A stretch of DNA of 64,000 nucleotides from Lapillicoccus jejuensis (GCF_006715055.1 NZ_VFMN01000001.1:1736001-1800000), one strand, 5' to 3'; shown: positions 8,265 to 16,942, counted from the first letter of the stretch. Notes: generated by a model not told the origin, from the letters alone. Made by a program: numbers and translations.

Positions 8265-8873
8265 GTGATGGTGCTCCCCCGCCTCGGGCTCGTCTTCCTC
8301 GCCTACAACAAGGCCGGGTCGAGCTCGATCGAGGCGGCCCTGCACGGCGAGCGGTCGGCGCTGTGGGAGGCGTACGCGCGGGTCGGGCACCAGGCGCTGC
8401 GCCGCCGGGGGCCGTGGAAGCACATGGACGCCCGCGAGTTCGAGTCGCTCTTCCGCTGGCGGCCGGCGGTGACGTCGCTGCACCGGGTCGCGGTCGTGCG
8501 CAACCCGTGGGACCGGATGGTCTCGGTCTACCACTACCAGCGCCAGAGCGTGCCGCAGAAGCACGGCCGCGCGACCGGGCTCGACTTCCGCGACTACGTC
8601 CTCGCCGGCGGGTCCGGCTCGGCGTTCACGACGTTCACCGACTTCGCCGGCGACGGGCACGGCCGGCTCAAGGTCGGCACGGTGCTGCGGGTCGAGTCGC
8701 TCGACGAGGACTTCACCGCGCTCTGCGCCGAGCGCGGGCTGAGCGGGGTGTCGTTGCCGCGCAAGAACACCAGCGCCCGGGGCGACTACCGCGAGCTGTA
8801 CGACGACGAGACCCGCGAGGCCGTCGCCCGCGCCTTCGCCCCCGACATCGAGCGGTTCGGCTACACCTTCTGA
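8265..8873 (+). CDS. Sulfotransferase family 2 protein
   Basis: A 202-residue protein with the two PAPS-binding motifs: the 5'-phosphosulfate loop YNKAGSSSIE (about 14-23) and the 3'-phosphate motif RNPWDRMVSVYHY (79-91). This places it in the carbohydrate-type sulfotransferase-2 family (PF03567), somewhat short for the family. Acceptor unknown; its position divergent from an MptB-like mannosyltransferase raises the possibility of a sulfated cell-surface glycan, which is speculation. Start GTG 8265 is chosen because TACCTT lies 7 nt upstream; ATG 8268 is the next codon. Confidence 0.85.
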   Translation: MMVLPRLGLVFLAYNKAGSSSIEAALHGERSALWEAYARVGHQALRRRGPWKHMDAREFESLFRWRPAVTSLHRVAVVRNPWDRMVSVYHYQRQSVPQKHGRATGLDFRDYVLAGGSGSAFTTFTDFAGDGHGRLKVGTVLRVESLDEDFTALCAERGLSGVSLPRKNTSARGDYRELYDDETREAVARAFAPDIERFGYTF

Positions 8874-8886
8874 CCGCACGCGACAA

Positions 8887-8966
8887 GGACGTCTTCTTGC
8901 TTCCGATGTGACCGTCCTGAGCCGGGATCGGGCTCGGACGGGCACATCCGGAGCAAGAAGACGTCC
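8887..8966. terminator. 80-nt long-stem inverted repeat with about 37-nt arms
   Basis: The left arm from 8887 (GGACGTCTTCTTGCT...) pairs with the right arm ending at 8966 (...AGCAAGAAGACGTCC) over about 37 nt with only a few mismatches or bulges and a tiny loop near 8924-8929. It lies between the convergent sulfotransferase and MFS genes. No U-tract follows on either strand; likely a bidirectional terminator or mobile-repeat relic. Confidence 0.75.
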
Positions 8967-8983
8967 CCTGGTGGTGGGTCGGG

Positions 8984-10195
8984 TCAGGCCTCGCTGACGC
9001 TGACGGCGAGCGCCTCGTCCTCGAGCTCCTCGACCTTCGTCTCCTCCTCGGCGTCGATGCCGCGCAGGTAGGGGCGGGTGACGGTGAGGGCGAGGACGGC
9101 GAGCAGGACGCCGCCGGCGCCGACCCAGAACGGCACGTGCACGTTGACCTCCTCGCCGAGCTTGCCCGCGAGCCACGGGGCGAGCGCCCCACCGAGGAAG
9201 CGCACGAAGCTGTACGCCGCCGACGCGGTGCCGCGCTCGACCGGGGCGGCCTTCATCACGGTCTCGGTGACGAGCGTGTTGTTGATGCCCAGGAAGAGAC
9301 CGGCGACGATGACGCAGACGACGAGGACGGCCTTGGTGTCGGTGCCGATCGCCATGACCGCGAGCGTCGCGGCGAGCAGCGTGAGGTTGACCAGCAGGGT
9401 CGGCACGGTGCCGAACCGGTGCTGCAGCCGCGGGGCGACGACGACCGAGGTGAAGGCGAGGCAGACGCCCCAGCCGAAGAAGATCAGGCCGATCCGGTGC
9501 GCGTCCATGTCGAGCGGGAACGGCGTGTAGGCCAGCAGCGTGAAGAAGCCGAAGTTGTAGAGCAGCGCGGTGATCGCGACGCCGAGCAGGCCGCGGTGGC
9601 GCAGCGCCCGGAACGGGTCGGCGAGGCTGGTCGGCTTGGCGGCCGGCGGGGTTGCGGGCAGCGCGAAGGCGGTGACGACGACGGCGATGGCCATGAGGAC
9701 GGAGACGCCGAAGAACGGCCCGCGCCAGGAGATCCCGCCGAGCAGGCCGCCGACGAGGGGGCCGACGGCGATGCCGAGGCCGAGCGCGGCCTCGTACAGG
9801 ATGATCGCCTGGGCGACCGAGCCGCGGGCCGAGCTGACGATCGTCGCGAGGGCGGTGGCGACGAACAGCGCGTTGCCGAGACCCCACAGCGCGCGCCAGC
9901 CGACGATGGCCATGACGGTCTGCGACGACCCGGCGAGACCCGCGCCGATGATGATGATGACGAGGCCGGCGAGCAGCGTCTTCTTCGCGCCGATGCGGCT
10001 GGAGACGACGCCGGTGACGAGCATCGCGACGCCCATGACGGCCATGTAGCTGGTGAAGAGGAGCGAGACCTGCGACGCGCTGGCGTGCAGCTGGTCGGCG
10101 ATCGGCTTGAGGATGGGGTCGACGAGCCCGATGCCCATGAAGGCGATGACGGACGCGAAGGCGACGGCCCAGACGGCCTTGGGTTGGCGCCACAT
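8984..10195 (-). CDS. MFS transporter, DHA1 drug-efflux type
   Basis: A 403-residue protein with twelve predicted membrane helices, motif A-like GVVSSRIGAKKTLL (about 62-75) between helices 2 and 3 and an acidic cytoplasmic tail (DAEEETKVEELEDEA). Belongs to the DHA1 drug:H+ antiporters. Shine-Dalgarno AAGGAG precedes the ATG. It starts 6 nt after the MarR regulator stop, so a MarR-controlled efflux operon is likely; substrate unknown. Confidence 0.9.
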   Translation of the reverse strand: MWRQPKAVWAVAFASVIAFMGIGLVDPILKPIADQLHASASQVSLLFTSYMAVMGVAMLVTGVVSSRIGAKKTLLAGLVIIIIGAGLAGSSQTVMAIVGWRALWGLGNALFVATALATIVSSARGSVAQAIILYEAALGLGIAVGPLVGGLLGGISWRGPFFGVSVLMAIAVVVTAFALPATPPAAKPTSLADPFRALRHRGLLGVAITALLYNFGFFTLLAYTPFPLDMDAHRIGLIFFGWGVCLAFTSVVVAPRLQHRFGTVPTLLVNLTLLAATLAVMAIGTDTKAVLVVCVIVAGLFLGINNTLVTETVMKAAPVERGTASAAYSFVRFLGGALAPWLAGKLGEEVNVHVPFWVGAGGVLLAVLALTVTRPYLRGIDAEEETKVEELEDEALAVSVSEA

Positions 10196-10201
10196 GGGCG
10201 A

Positions 10202-10702
10202 TCAGCTCTCCTTGCGATGGGGGGTGGTGGACGAGGGGGTGCCGGTGGCGTCGCGCTGCGCGGCGGCGACGAGCCGCTGCAGGACGGGGACCGCGCGCTC
10301 GAGGGCGGCGAGGTCGTCGCCGTCGAGCTGGGTCACGTACGGCGCGAGCACCGCACCGCGGGCCTCACGGGCCCGGTCGAGCAGCCGGCGGCCGGCGGCG
10401 GTCACCGACACGAGGACCGCCCGGGCGTCGCTGGGGTCGTCGACCCGGTCGACGAGGCCCTGCGCCTCGAGGCGGCGGACCTGGGCCGTCATCGTCGGCT
10501 GCGAGCAGCTGTCGAGGGCGGCGAGGTCACCGATCCGGGCCGGGCCGCGCTCGTCGACGAGCGCGAGCAGCCGGACCTGCGCGAACGGCAGGTCCAGGCC
10601 CGCCTGCTGCGTGGCGAACCGGTTGAGCCGGGCGACGGCCGAGAGCAGGTCCGACCCGAGGGCGTCCGCGGAGGCGGTACGACGATCGGCCAGGTTGCTC
10701 AT
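10202..10702 (-). CDS. MarR family transcriptional regulator
   Basis: A 166-residue winged-helix regulator: LARLNRFATQQAGLDLPFAQVRLLALVDERGPARIGDLAALDSCSQPTMTAQ contains the DNA-binding helices, followed by wing VDDPSDARAVLVSVTAAGR (the DxRxxxxxLT-like MarR signature). It is immediately upstream of the MFS pump and its own promoter contains a perfect 15-bp dyad, so autorepression with ligand-dependent release of the pump operon is probable. Confidence 0.92.
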   Translation of the reverse strand: MSNLADRRTASADALGSDLLSAVARLNRFATQQAGLDLPFAQVRLLALVDERGPARIGDLAALDSCSQPTMTAQVRRLEAQGLVDRVDDPSDARAVLVSVTAAGRRLLDRAREARGAVLAPYVTQLDGDDLAALERAVPVLQRLVAAAQRDATGTPSSTTPHRKES

Positions 10703-10716
10703 AGAAACCAGTTTTG

Positions 10717-10731
10717 CATAGGCAACCTATG
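10717..10731. promoter_or_regulatory. MarR operator palindrome
   Basis: Perfect dyad CATAGGCAACCTATG (6-bp arms, CAA centre) 15 nt upstream of the MarR start, within a longer AT-rich island with TTGCA/TGCAA outer repeats. Its position and symmetry fit a MarR operator governing the marR-MFS operon. Confidence 0.7.
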
Positions 10732-10836
10732 TAATGCAACGCAGCGAAGGCCTCGTCCTCCGACGACCGAACCGTTACGGTGCGAGGGCCGGGGGGCAGG
10801 GGGACCGCAGGGGGGCGGAACCGGAGGGCCGACGCG

Positions 10837-11967
10837 ATGCGGGACGAGCACGAGGGACGCGGGCAGGGCAGGACGCCGACCGATGGGGGACGTCGTCGTC
10901 GCCGCAGGTGGCTGGCCGCGGTGGCGGGGCTCGTCCTCGGCGCCGGTGCGGGGCTGGTGACGGCCGGGGCGGCGTACGGCGCCCCGCAGGAGGCGTCGAC
11001 CTGCCTGGGGCTGCCGGTCACCGTCTCGGGGACGGCCGGGGACGACGTCATCTACGCGACGACGGGCCCCGACGTCATCGCCGGCGGCGCGGGGGACGAC
11101 CGGATCTACGGCTACGCCGGGGACGACGTCATCTGCGGTGGCCCGGGCGACGACGTCGTGAGCGGCGGTCCCGGCGACGACCGGATCGACACGGGTCTCG
11201 GCCGGGACTTCGTCCAGGGCGAGGACGGGGACGACATCGTGACGACGGGCGACTCCGGGGAGGGCTCCGTCACGGCGCTCACCGGGAACGGGGACGACAG
11301 CGTGCAGCTCGGCAAGGGGTCCTCCCGCGTCCGCACCGGTCCGGGTGACGACCACGTGACGATGTCGTCGCACGCGGGGCAGGCCTTCATCGACACCAAG
11401 GAGGGCGACGACGTCGTCGACGGCATCGCCACCCCGGGCGCCGCCGCGAGCCGGGTGCGGCTGGGTGACGGGAACGACCTCTCGACGCTGCGGGCCGGGC
11501 TGGTGCTCGGCAACGCCGGTGACGACCGGATCTTCTTCGCGCTCACGGCGCAGGGCGACGACGGGGACGACACGATCGGCTCGATCCGCCGGCAGACCGG
11601 GGTCCGCTACGACGGCGGGGACGGTGACGACACCCTCTACGGCGCGCAGACCCTGGACGGCGGGCCGGGTGACGACCTCGTCCACCCCGGTCTCGTCGCC
11701 GTCGCCGGCGTCGCGGTCGAGGGCGGCCCGGGGGACGACGTCCTCTACGGCACCCGGGGACCCGACGTGCTGCACGGCGGGCCCGGTGACGACACCCTCT
11801 ACGGCAACGGCGGGACCGACCGGCTGTACGGCGACGCCGGCTCGGACCGGCTCAACCCCAAGGGCGGTGACCCCACGACCCTCGACGGCGGCCCCGGCCG
11901 GGACCTGTGCCACGACGTCGGCGGGCCGACCTTCGTCTCGTGCGAGGTGGTCTACCCGAGGGCCTGA
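10837..11967 (+). CDS. Secreted RTX-type calcium-binding repeat protein
   Basis: A 376-residue protein. Basic N-terminus (GRRRRRRW), a hydrophobic signal segment (about 28-50) ending AAYGAP, then one Cys region and repeated GG-x-G-D-D nonapeptides (for example GGAGDDRIYG, GGPGDDVVSGG, GGPGDDTLYG) that form calcium-binding parallel beta-rolls. There is no recognisable enzyme domain and no type I secretion gene nearby; the Sec-type signal suggests ordinary export. Start ATG 10837 has Shine-Dalgarno GGAGGG 8 nt upstream. Role unknown: surface or extracellular matrix protein is a guess. Confidence 0.87.
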   Translation: MRDEHEGRGQGRTPTDGGRRRRRRWLAAVAGLVLGAGAGLVTAGAAYGAPQEASTCLGLPVTVSGTAGDDVIYATTGPDVIAGGAGDDRIYGYAGDDVICGGPGDDVVSGGPGDDRIDTGLGRDFVQGEDGDDIVTTGDSGEGSVTALTGNGDDSVQLGKGSSRVRTGPGDDHVTMSSHAGQAFIDTKEGDDVVDGIATPGAAASRVRLGDGNDLSTLRAGLVLGNAGDDRIFFALTAQGDDGDDTIGSIRRQTGVRYDGGDGDDTLYGAQTLDGGPGDDLVHPGLVAVAGVAVEGGPGDDVLYGTRGPDVLHGGPGDDTLYGNGGTDRLYGDAGSDRLNPKGGDPTTLDGGPGRDLCHDVGGPTFVSCEVVYPRA

Positions 11968-12001
11968 GCCCGCGCCGCCGTCGAGGTCCCGGACGCTGCG
12001 G

Positions 12002-12607
12002 TCACATCCCGCCGACGGCGGTGTCGTCCCAGGTGACGACCTGCCAACCGGTCTGCGGCGACCCCTCGAGGGCGACGACCGCGGTGTTGCCGAGGCGGGT
12101 CCGCGAGACGAAGTCGCGGTCGACGTTGCCCGCGCGCAGGCCGCACCAGGCGCGGATCGCCGCGCCGTGGCTGACGACCATCGCGCAGGCGTGGTCGGCG
12201 GCCTCGGCGACGACGGCGTCGTACCGCTGCAGCACCTCGGCGCCGGTCTCCCCGCCGGGGACCCGCGCGTCGAGCTCGCCGGAGAACCAGCGGCCGATGA
12301 CCTCGAGGTAGGCCTTCCACTCCTCGGGGTCGCCGGTCATCTCCCAGTCCCCGGCCTGGATCTCGCGCAGGCCGCCGCGCACCTGCGGGGTGAGGCCGCG
12401 CGCGGCGGCGTACGGCGCCGCGGTCTGGTGGGTGCGCACGAGGTCGGAGACGAACAGCGCGTCGACCGGCTCGTCGGCGAGCCGCGCGACGAGGCCCCGC
12501 GCCTGATCGCGGCCCGTGTCGGTGAGGTCCGCGCCGGGGACCGCGGTGTCGAGGAGCATGCCGACGTTGTTCGGGGTCTCACCGTGTCGGACGAGCAGCA
12601 GGCGCAC
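12002..12607 (-). CDS. Histidine phosphatase superfamily protein (phosphoglycerate-mutase-like)
   Basis: A 201-residue protein opening with the phosphohistidine motif LLLVRHGETPNN (RHGE at 7-10) and carrying the second catalytic histidine in VVSHGAAIR. This is the broad-specificity phosphatase branch, not a glycolytic mutase with certainty. GTG start at 12607 preceded by TAGGGT 6 nt upstream, fitting leaderless translation. Substrate unknown. Confidence 0.9.
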   Translation of the reverse strand: MRLLLVRHGETPNNVGMLLDTAVPGADLTDTGRDQARGLVARLADEPVDALFVSDLVRTHQTAAPYAAARGLTPQVRGGLREIQAGDWEMTGDPEEWKAYLEVIGRWFSGELDARVPGGETGAEVLQRYDAVVAEAADHACAMVVSHGAAIRAWCGLRAGNVDRDFVSRTRLGNTAVVALEGSPQTGWQVVTWDDTAVGGM

Positions 12608-12616
12608 GCCGCGACC

Positions 12617-14836
12617 CTAGCCGGGCAGGAGGAGACGCCCGGCGACGGCCACCAGCAGCGGCACGAGCCCGAGGAGCACGACGACCGTGTCGCGACGGTG
12701 CCACGGGGCCCCGCCCGCCCAGGTCCGCTCGTGGGCCGCGCCGAAGCCGCGGGCGTCCATGGCCACCGCGAGCACGGCGGCGTCGTCGAGGGCGCCGACG
12801 AGCAGGCCGAACGTCGTCGCGAGGACGTCGCGCCCGCGCGCCAGCGGTGACCGGCCGCCGCCGACCCCGCGTACCCGCCGGGCCGTACGGAGCTCCGCCC
12901 ACAGGTCGCCGAGCGCCTGGAACCGCTGCAGGGCGACGGAGATCGCGACGACCGGCCGGGCCGGCAGCCGCAGGCGCTGGGCGAGGTGGTCGCCGAGCGC
13001 GTCCGGGTCGACGTACGCGAGCAGGACCACCGACGGGACGACCATCGTCAGGACCCGCAGCCCGGCACCGGCCGCGACGGCGACGTCGTGACCGCCGAGC
13101 AGCCACGTCGACCAGACCACACCGGCCACACCGACGACCGGCCCGACGAGCCGGGTCGCGAGGCGCCGCAGGCGTCCTCCCGGCCTCGCGCCCTCGCCGG
13201 GGGCCGCGAGGGCGACGCCGGCGAGCAGCAGCTCGGCGACCAGGACGAGCAGACCCTGGGTCCACGACGTGAGGACCGCGGGCAGCGGCAGGACGAGAGC
13301 CGAGGCGAGCAGGAGGGCGAGGGGCCCGCACCGCGCGGCGAGGGGACTCCGTACGGCGGCCTCCGCCGCGGGAGGAGCGACGGGCCGCTCGACCCGGTGC
13401 ACCGTGTCGGCGCGCGCGACGAGGCCGGCGTCGTGCGTGGTGACGAGGACCCCGGAGCCGGCGGCGCGCAGCGAGGCGAGGACGCCCGTGACCGCGGCCC
13501 AGGTGTGCCGGTCCTGCCCGACCGTCGGTTCGTCGGCCAGCAGCAACGCGGGCTGGTGGACGGCGGCCGCGGCGAGCGCGAGCCGACGCTGCTCGCCGCC
13601 GGAGAGCCGGCGCGGGTCGAGGCCGGCGCGGTGCGCGAGCCCGAGCCCCTCGAGCAGCGCGTCGGCACGCGCCCTGGTCTCGGCGTCGTCGCGGCCGAGC
13701 GCGCGCGGGGTGGCGAGCACCTCGTCGCGCACGGTCCGGGCGACGACGGTGCTGGCCGCGCGCTGCGGCACCCACGCGACGCGGGCGGCGAGGTCGCGGG
13801 CCGGCAGGCGGTGCGGTGGGCGGGCGGCCTCCGTCGCCCAGGACACGGACCCGGTGTCGGGGGCGACGAGCCCGCCGACGGTCGCCATGAGGGTCGACTT
13901 CCCCGCCCCGCTCGGGCCGACGAGGGCACTGACGCGACCGGCGGGCACGTCGAGGTCGGCTCGGTCGACCGCGAGGGTCTCGCGGGCCGGGCCGGACAGG
14001 GTCCGTGAAGTCCGGCGCACGGTGACCCGGTGGGCGCTCGCGACGGGCTCGCCCGGCGCCACCTCGGGCGGTCCCCACCGCAGGTCGAGCGCTGTGGGCG
14101 CCGGGTCGGGGCGCCCGGGCAGCCACACCCCGGCGGCGAGGAGGGCGTCGGCCTGCTGCGACATCACCTGCTCCGGCTCGCCGTCGGCGAGCGGGACCCC
14201 GCCCGGGCCGAGGACGACGAGCCGGTCGACGTGGTCGAGCCACGGCCCGAGGCGGTGCTCGACGACGACGAGGGTGAGCCCGCGCCGGGCCGCGACGTCG
14301 ACGACGACGTCGCGCACCGTCGTCGCGGTCGCCTCGTCGAGCATCGCGAGGGGTTCGTCGAGCAGCAGCAGCCGCGGGGCCAGCGCGAGGGCGCCGGCCA
14401 GGGCGAGCCGTTGTTGCTCCCCACCCGACAGCGTCGAGGGCGGCGTCGACAGCGGCAGGTCGAGCCGCACGTCGCGCAGCGCCTCGGCGACGGGTGCAGC
14501 CATCGCGGCCGGCGGCAGGCCCAGGTTCTCCAGCCCGAAGGCGACGTCGCGCCCCACCGTCGAGGCGACGACGCCCGAGCCCGGGTCCTGCAGGACGAGG
14601 CCGACGGTGCCGGGCCGCGCCTGCGGGTCGGCACCGTCGAGGAGCACCTCGCCGTCGAGGTCGCCGGCGTCGGCGGTGAGCAGCAGCCCACCGAGCGCGC
14701 GCAGCAGGCTGGACTTCCCGGACCCGCTCGGCCCGGCGAGCAGCACGCGCTCGCCGGGCTCGAGGTCGAGGGTGACGTCGCGCAGGACGGGCTCGGGGGC
14801 GCCGTACGGACGCCAGGTGAGCCTGCGGACCTGCAC
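12617..14836 (-). CDS. Fused ECF transporter ATPase-ATPase-T component (YkoD-YkoC fusion)
   Basis: A 739-residue fusion. ATPase 1 (about 1-235): Walker A GPSGSGKSS, signature LSGGEQQR, Walker B LLLLDEP. ATPase 2 (about 265-485): Walker A GPSGAGKST, signature LSGGEQRR, Walker B LLLADEP. The remainder (about 500-739) is a polytopic T-component domain with the coupling motif MDARGFGAAHERTW. In B. subtilis YkoD (double ATPase) and YkoC (T) are separate; here one chain does both. It lies 49 nt downstream of YkoE under a TPP riboswitch, so it energises hydroxymethylpyrimidine or thiamine-precursor uptake. GTG start at 14836. Confidence 0.92.
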   Translation of the reverse strand: MQVRRLTWRPYGAPEPVLRDVTLDLEPGERVLLAGPSGSGKSSLLRALGGLLLTADAGDLDGEVLLDGADPQARPGTVGLVLQDPGSGVVASTVGRDVAFGLENLGLPPAAMAAPVAEALRDVRLDLPLSTPPSTLSGGEQQRLALAGALALAPRLLLLDEPLAMLDEATATTVRDVVVDVAARRGLTLVVVEHRLGPWLDHVDRLVVLGPGGVPLADGEPEQVMSQQADALLAAGVWLPGRPDPAPTALDLRWGPPEVAPGEPVASAHRVTVRRTSRTLSGPARETLAVDRADLDVPAGRVSALVGPSGAGKSTLMATVGGLVAPDTGSVSWATEAARPPHRLPARDLAARVAWVPQRAASTVVARTVRDEVLATPRALGRDDAETRARADALLEGLGLAHRAGLDPRRLSGGEQRRLALAAAAVHQPALLLADEPTVGQDRHTWAAVTGVLASLRAAGSGVLVTTHDAGLVARADTVHRVERPVAPPAAEAAVRSPLAARCGPLALLLASALVLPLPAVLTSWTQGLLVLVAELLLAGVALAAPGEGARPGGRLRRLATRLVGPVVGVAGVVWSTWLLGGHDVAVAAGAGLRVLTMVVPSVVLLAYVDPDALGDHLAQRLRLPARPVVAISVALQRFQALGDLWAELRTARRVRGVGGGRSPLARGRDVLATTFGLLVGALDDAAVLAVAMDARGFGAAHERTWAGGAPWHRRDTVVVLLGLVPLLVAVAGRLLLPG

Positions 14837-14885
14837 GGCCGCGCCGCCACGGGTGCGGGACGCGGGCTCGAGCCGGGCGGTCAGC

Positions 14886-15539
14886 TCAGACCGCCCGGGC
14901 CTCGCGCTCCTCCTGGCCCGGCGGGAACGGGGTCAGCGCCCCGGCCCGGGCCAGGCCGCGGGTGAGCAGCCACCCGAGGCCGCCGGCGATGACGGCGCCG
15001 GACGCGGTGAGGATGAACAGGTAGGCGATCTTGTAGGCCCAGTCCCAGTCGGTCCAGTACGCGAACCACTCGTAGACGACCTCGAGCGGGGCCGACAGGG
15101 CGCCGGCGAGGACGGCGGCCCCGAGCCCGAAGGCGGCGTACCCGAGGATCGCGAAGGCGATCTCGGCGCCGATCCCCTGGAGGCTGCCGGACAGCAGGGT
15201 GGCCGCACCGCCCCACTGGTTGCCGACGAGCGCCTCGACGACGGCGGCGACGAGCTCGACGAAGAACGCCGCCCCGGGGCGCCGGATGACCAGGCCGCCG
15301 ACGACGCCGGCCATCAGCCAGGGCGCGCCGGTGATGCCCTGCAGGGGCGGGAAGACGGCGGCGAGGCCGTTGGCGGGGGCCTGGTAGGCGAGCGCCCAGC
15401 CCCAGTAGGCGACCCCGAACGCGACGCCGAGGACGGCGGCGGTGATGAGGTCGATGGTGCGCCAGCGCGTCAGCGGACGCGTGGCGAGGATGGTCCGACC
15501 GCGGCGGGCCGCCTCGGAGGACAGACGGGTAGAGCTCAT
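14886..15539 (-). CDS. ykoE: ECF transporter S component, YkoE family (HMP/thiamine precursor)
   Basis: A 217-residue membrane protein with about six helices: RTIDLITAAVLGVAFGVAYWGW, GLVIRRPGAAFFVELVAAVVEALVGNQWG, GIGAEIAFAILGYAAFGLGAA and VVYEWFAYWTDWDWAYKIAYLF are typical of YkoE. It binds the hydroxymethylpyrimidine moiety and works with the fused ATPase/T protein downstream. ATG at 15539, directly below a TPP riboswitch, so expression falls when thiamine pyrophosphate is plentiful. Confidence 0.93.
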   Translation of the reverse strand: MSSTRLSSEAARRGRTILATRPLTRWRTIDLITAAVLGVAFGVAYWGWALAYQAPANGLAAVFPPLQGITGAPWLMAGVVGGLVIRRPGAAFFVELVAAVVEALVGNQWGGAATLLSGSLQGIGAEIAFAILGYAAFGLGAAVLAGALSAPLEVVYEWFAYWTDWDWAYKIAYLFILTASGAVIAGGLGWLLTRGLARAGALTPFPPGQEEREARAV

Positions 15540-15550
15540 CGGTGATCGAC

Positions 15551-15640
15551 TCCCTTCGCCGGTGCTAACCGGAGCAGGTTCGAGGGTCTGCGGTCGGACC
15601 GCACTCTCAGCGCTCGGAGGCGCTCCCCTGTCGTGGGTGG
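15551..15640 (-). ncRNA. TPP riboswitch (THI element)
   Basis: Read on the minus strand, the hallmark segments appear in order: GGGGAGCGCC, CTGAGAGTGC (THI-box core), GACCCTCGAACCTG, then CCGGTTAGCACCGGCGAAGGGA. These are the conserved pyrimidine- and pyrophosphate-sensing helices of the TPP aptamer. It ends about 12 nt before the ykoE start codon, so it probably controls translation initiation by masking the start region. Confidence 0.95.
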
Positions 15641-15752
15641 TGGTGAGCCGACTGTAACCCGCCAGGTGTGAAAGGGTCGAGCCAGCGGGTACGACGACCC
15701 GCGAGCGCGCCTCCCGTGAGCCGCGCGACACGTCCCGAACCAGGAGGCAGTC

Positions 15753-16034
15753 ATGGGTCCCACCGCGTGGAAGCTGCTCGGCACCGCCGCGGCCGTCGCC
15801 GCGGGCTCGGTCGCCAACAAGGTCGTCAGCGGCGTCTGGGAGAAGGCCGCCGGCAAGCCGGCGCCGAACGACCCGCTCAACACCGACGACGTGTCGTGGA
15901 AGGAGGCGCTGCTCTTCGCCGCGCTCTCCGGGCTCGTCATCCAGCTGACCCGGGTCGCCGCCCAGCGCAAGGCCGCGCAGATGTACCAGAAGCGCGCCGG
16001 TCACCTGCCGAAGGCCATCGCCGACCGGATCTGA
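15753..16034 (+). CDS. DUF4235 family small membrane protein
   Basis: A 93-residue protein: an N-terminal hydrophobic segment (about 5-25), the conserved VSGVWEKAAGKPAPNDP stretch, a second hydrophobic segment (about 55-70) and a basic tail. This matches the actinobacterial DUF4235 family of unknown function. Shine-Dalgarno GGAGG lies 5 nt before the ATG at 15753. Confidence 0.88.
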   Translation: MGPTAWKLLGTAAAVAAGSVANKVVSGVWEKAAGKPAPNDPLNTDDVSWKEALLFAALSGLVIQLTRVAAQRKAAQMYQKRAGHLPKAIADRI

Positions 16035-16060
16035 GGTCGCGAGCCGGCGTCGGTGTCGAC

Positions 16061-16132
16061 GTTCCTCGAAGATCGTCGAGGAACGGGGGCGGGCAGCCCG
16101 GATCCGGCGTCGTTGCTCGAAGCTCTTCGAGC
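16061..16132. terminator. Twin hairpins between convergent genes
   Basis: Two separate stems: 16061-16084 (GTTCCTCGA/TCGAGGAAC) and 16115-16132 (GCTCGAAG/CTTCGAGC). They lie between the DUF4235 gene (plus) and the methyltransferase (minus) and probably terminate from both sides; no strong U-tracts. Confidence 0.6.
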
Positions 16133-16144
16133 CGGAACGCGCCG

Positions 16145-16942
16145 CTACTCCCGCACGCGGCCCACAGCGAGGACGTGCGGCGACAGGTCGCGCACCCGCG
16201 GTAGGTGCCCGAACCGACGAGCCAGCAGCGACGCCGCCTGGTGGGCCTCCTCGTCGACCTCGGCCAGCTGCTCGAAGGCGAACCCGTCCGGTCCCTCGAC
16301 GGCGAACACCTCGACGTCGTCGAGCCCCGCGTCGGTCAGCTCGTCGGCCAGTTCCTGTGCGGTGTGGAAGTGTCCTCCCGGGAAGCGACCGAAAGCCGTC
16401 GGGTCGCCGCGCTCGAGCAGCGCGGTCCACTCGTGCGTCGACACCGGGGGCAGCCCCCGCGCGGTGAGCATCGAGGTGAGGCGGGCGAGGCGGGGGATGG
16501 CGGCGGCGACCACCCAGCCGCCGGGGCGCACGACGCGGGCCGCCTCGCGCAGCGCCGTCAGCCGGTCGGCGCGCGAGGCCAGGTGGTAGAGCGGGCCGAG
16601 CAGCAGCGCCGCGTCCGCCCAGTCGTCCTCGACCTCGAGCCGACGCGCGTCGCCGACCACGGCCCGGAACGTCCCGACCCGTGCCGCCTGCGCCACCTGG
16701 GCCGGCACGGGGTCGACGAGGACGACGTCGTACCCGGCCGCCGCGAGAGCAGCCGCGTGCACCCCGGTCGCGCCCCCGACGTCGACGACGCGCGAGCCGG
16801 CGGGGATCAGCCCCCGCACGACCTCCTGCACCCGCTCGAGCTCTAGCCGCCCCTGCGCCGACCGCGTGGTCAGCCGCTCGGCCTCGACGAACTCGTCGGT
16901 GTAGTAGGCCTGCAGGCGCGCGTCCAGCTCCGGCTGCTCCAC
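16145..16942 (-). CDS. Class I SAM-dependent methyltransferase
   Basis: A 265-residue protein with SAM motif I VVDVGGATGVHAAALA (about 51-66), acidic motif II VVLVDP, and motif IV-like WADAALLLGPLYHL. Methyltransferase_11-like fold; the substrate cannot be read from sequence. The GTG start at 16942 is 22 nt after the hutD stop, so it may be the last gene of the hut operon, although no methyl transfer is known in that pathway. Confidence 0.85.
   Translation of the reverse strand: MEQPELDARLQAYYTDEFVEAERLTTRSAQGRLELERVQEVVRGLIPAGSRVVDVGGATGVHAAALAAAGYDVVLVDPVPAQVAQAARVGTFRAVVGDARRLEVEDDWADAALLLGPLYHLASRADRLTALREAARVVRPGGWVVAAAIPRLARLTSMLTARGLPPVSTHEWTALLERGDPTAFGRFPGGHFHTAQELADELTDAGLDDVEVFAVEGPDGFAFEQLAEVDEEAHQAASLLARRFGHLPRVRDLSPHVLAVGRVRE

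Noticed and set aside
9944-9963. ATG-type trinucleotide run suggestive of a microsatellite
   Set aside because: It encodes an Ile stretch in a membrane helix of the MFS protein (ATC codons on the minus strand), so coding need explains it.
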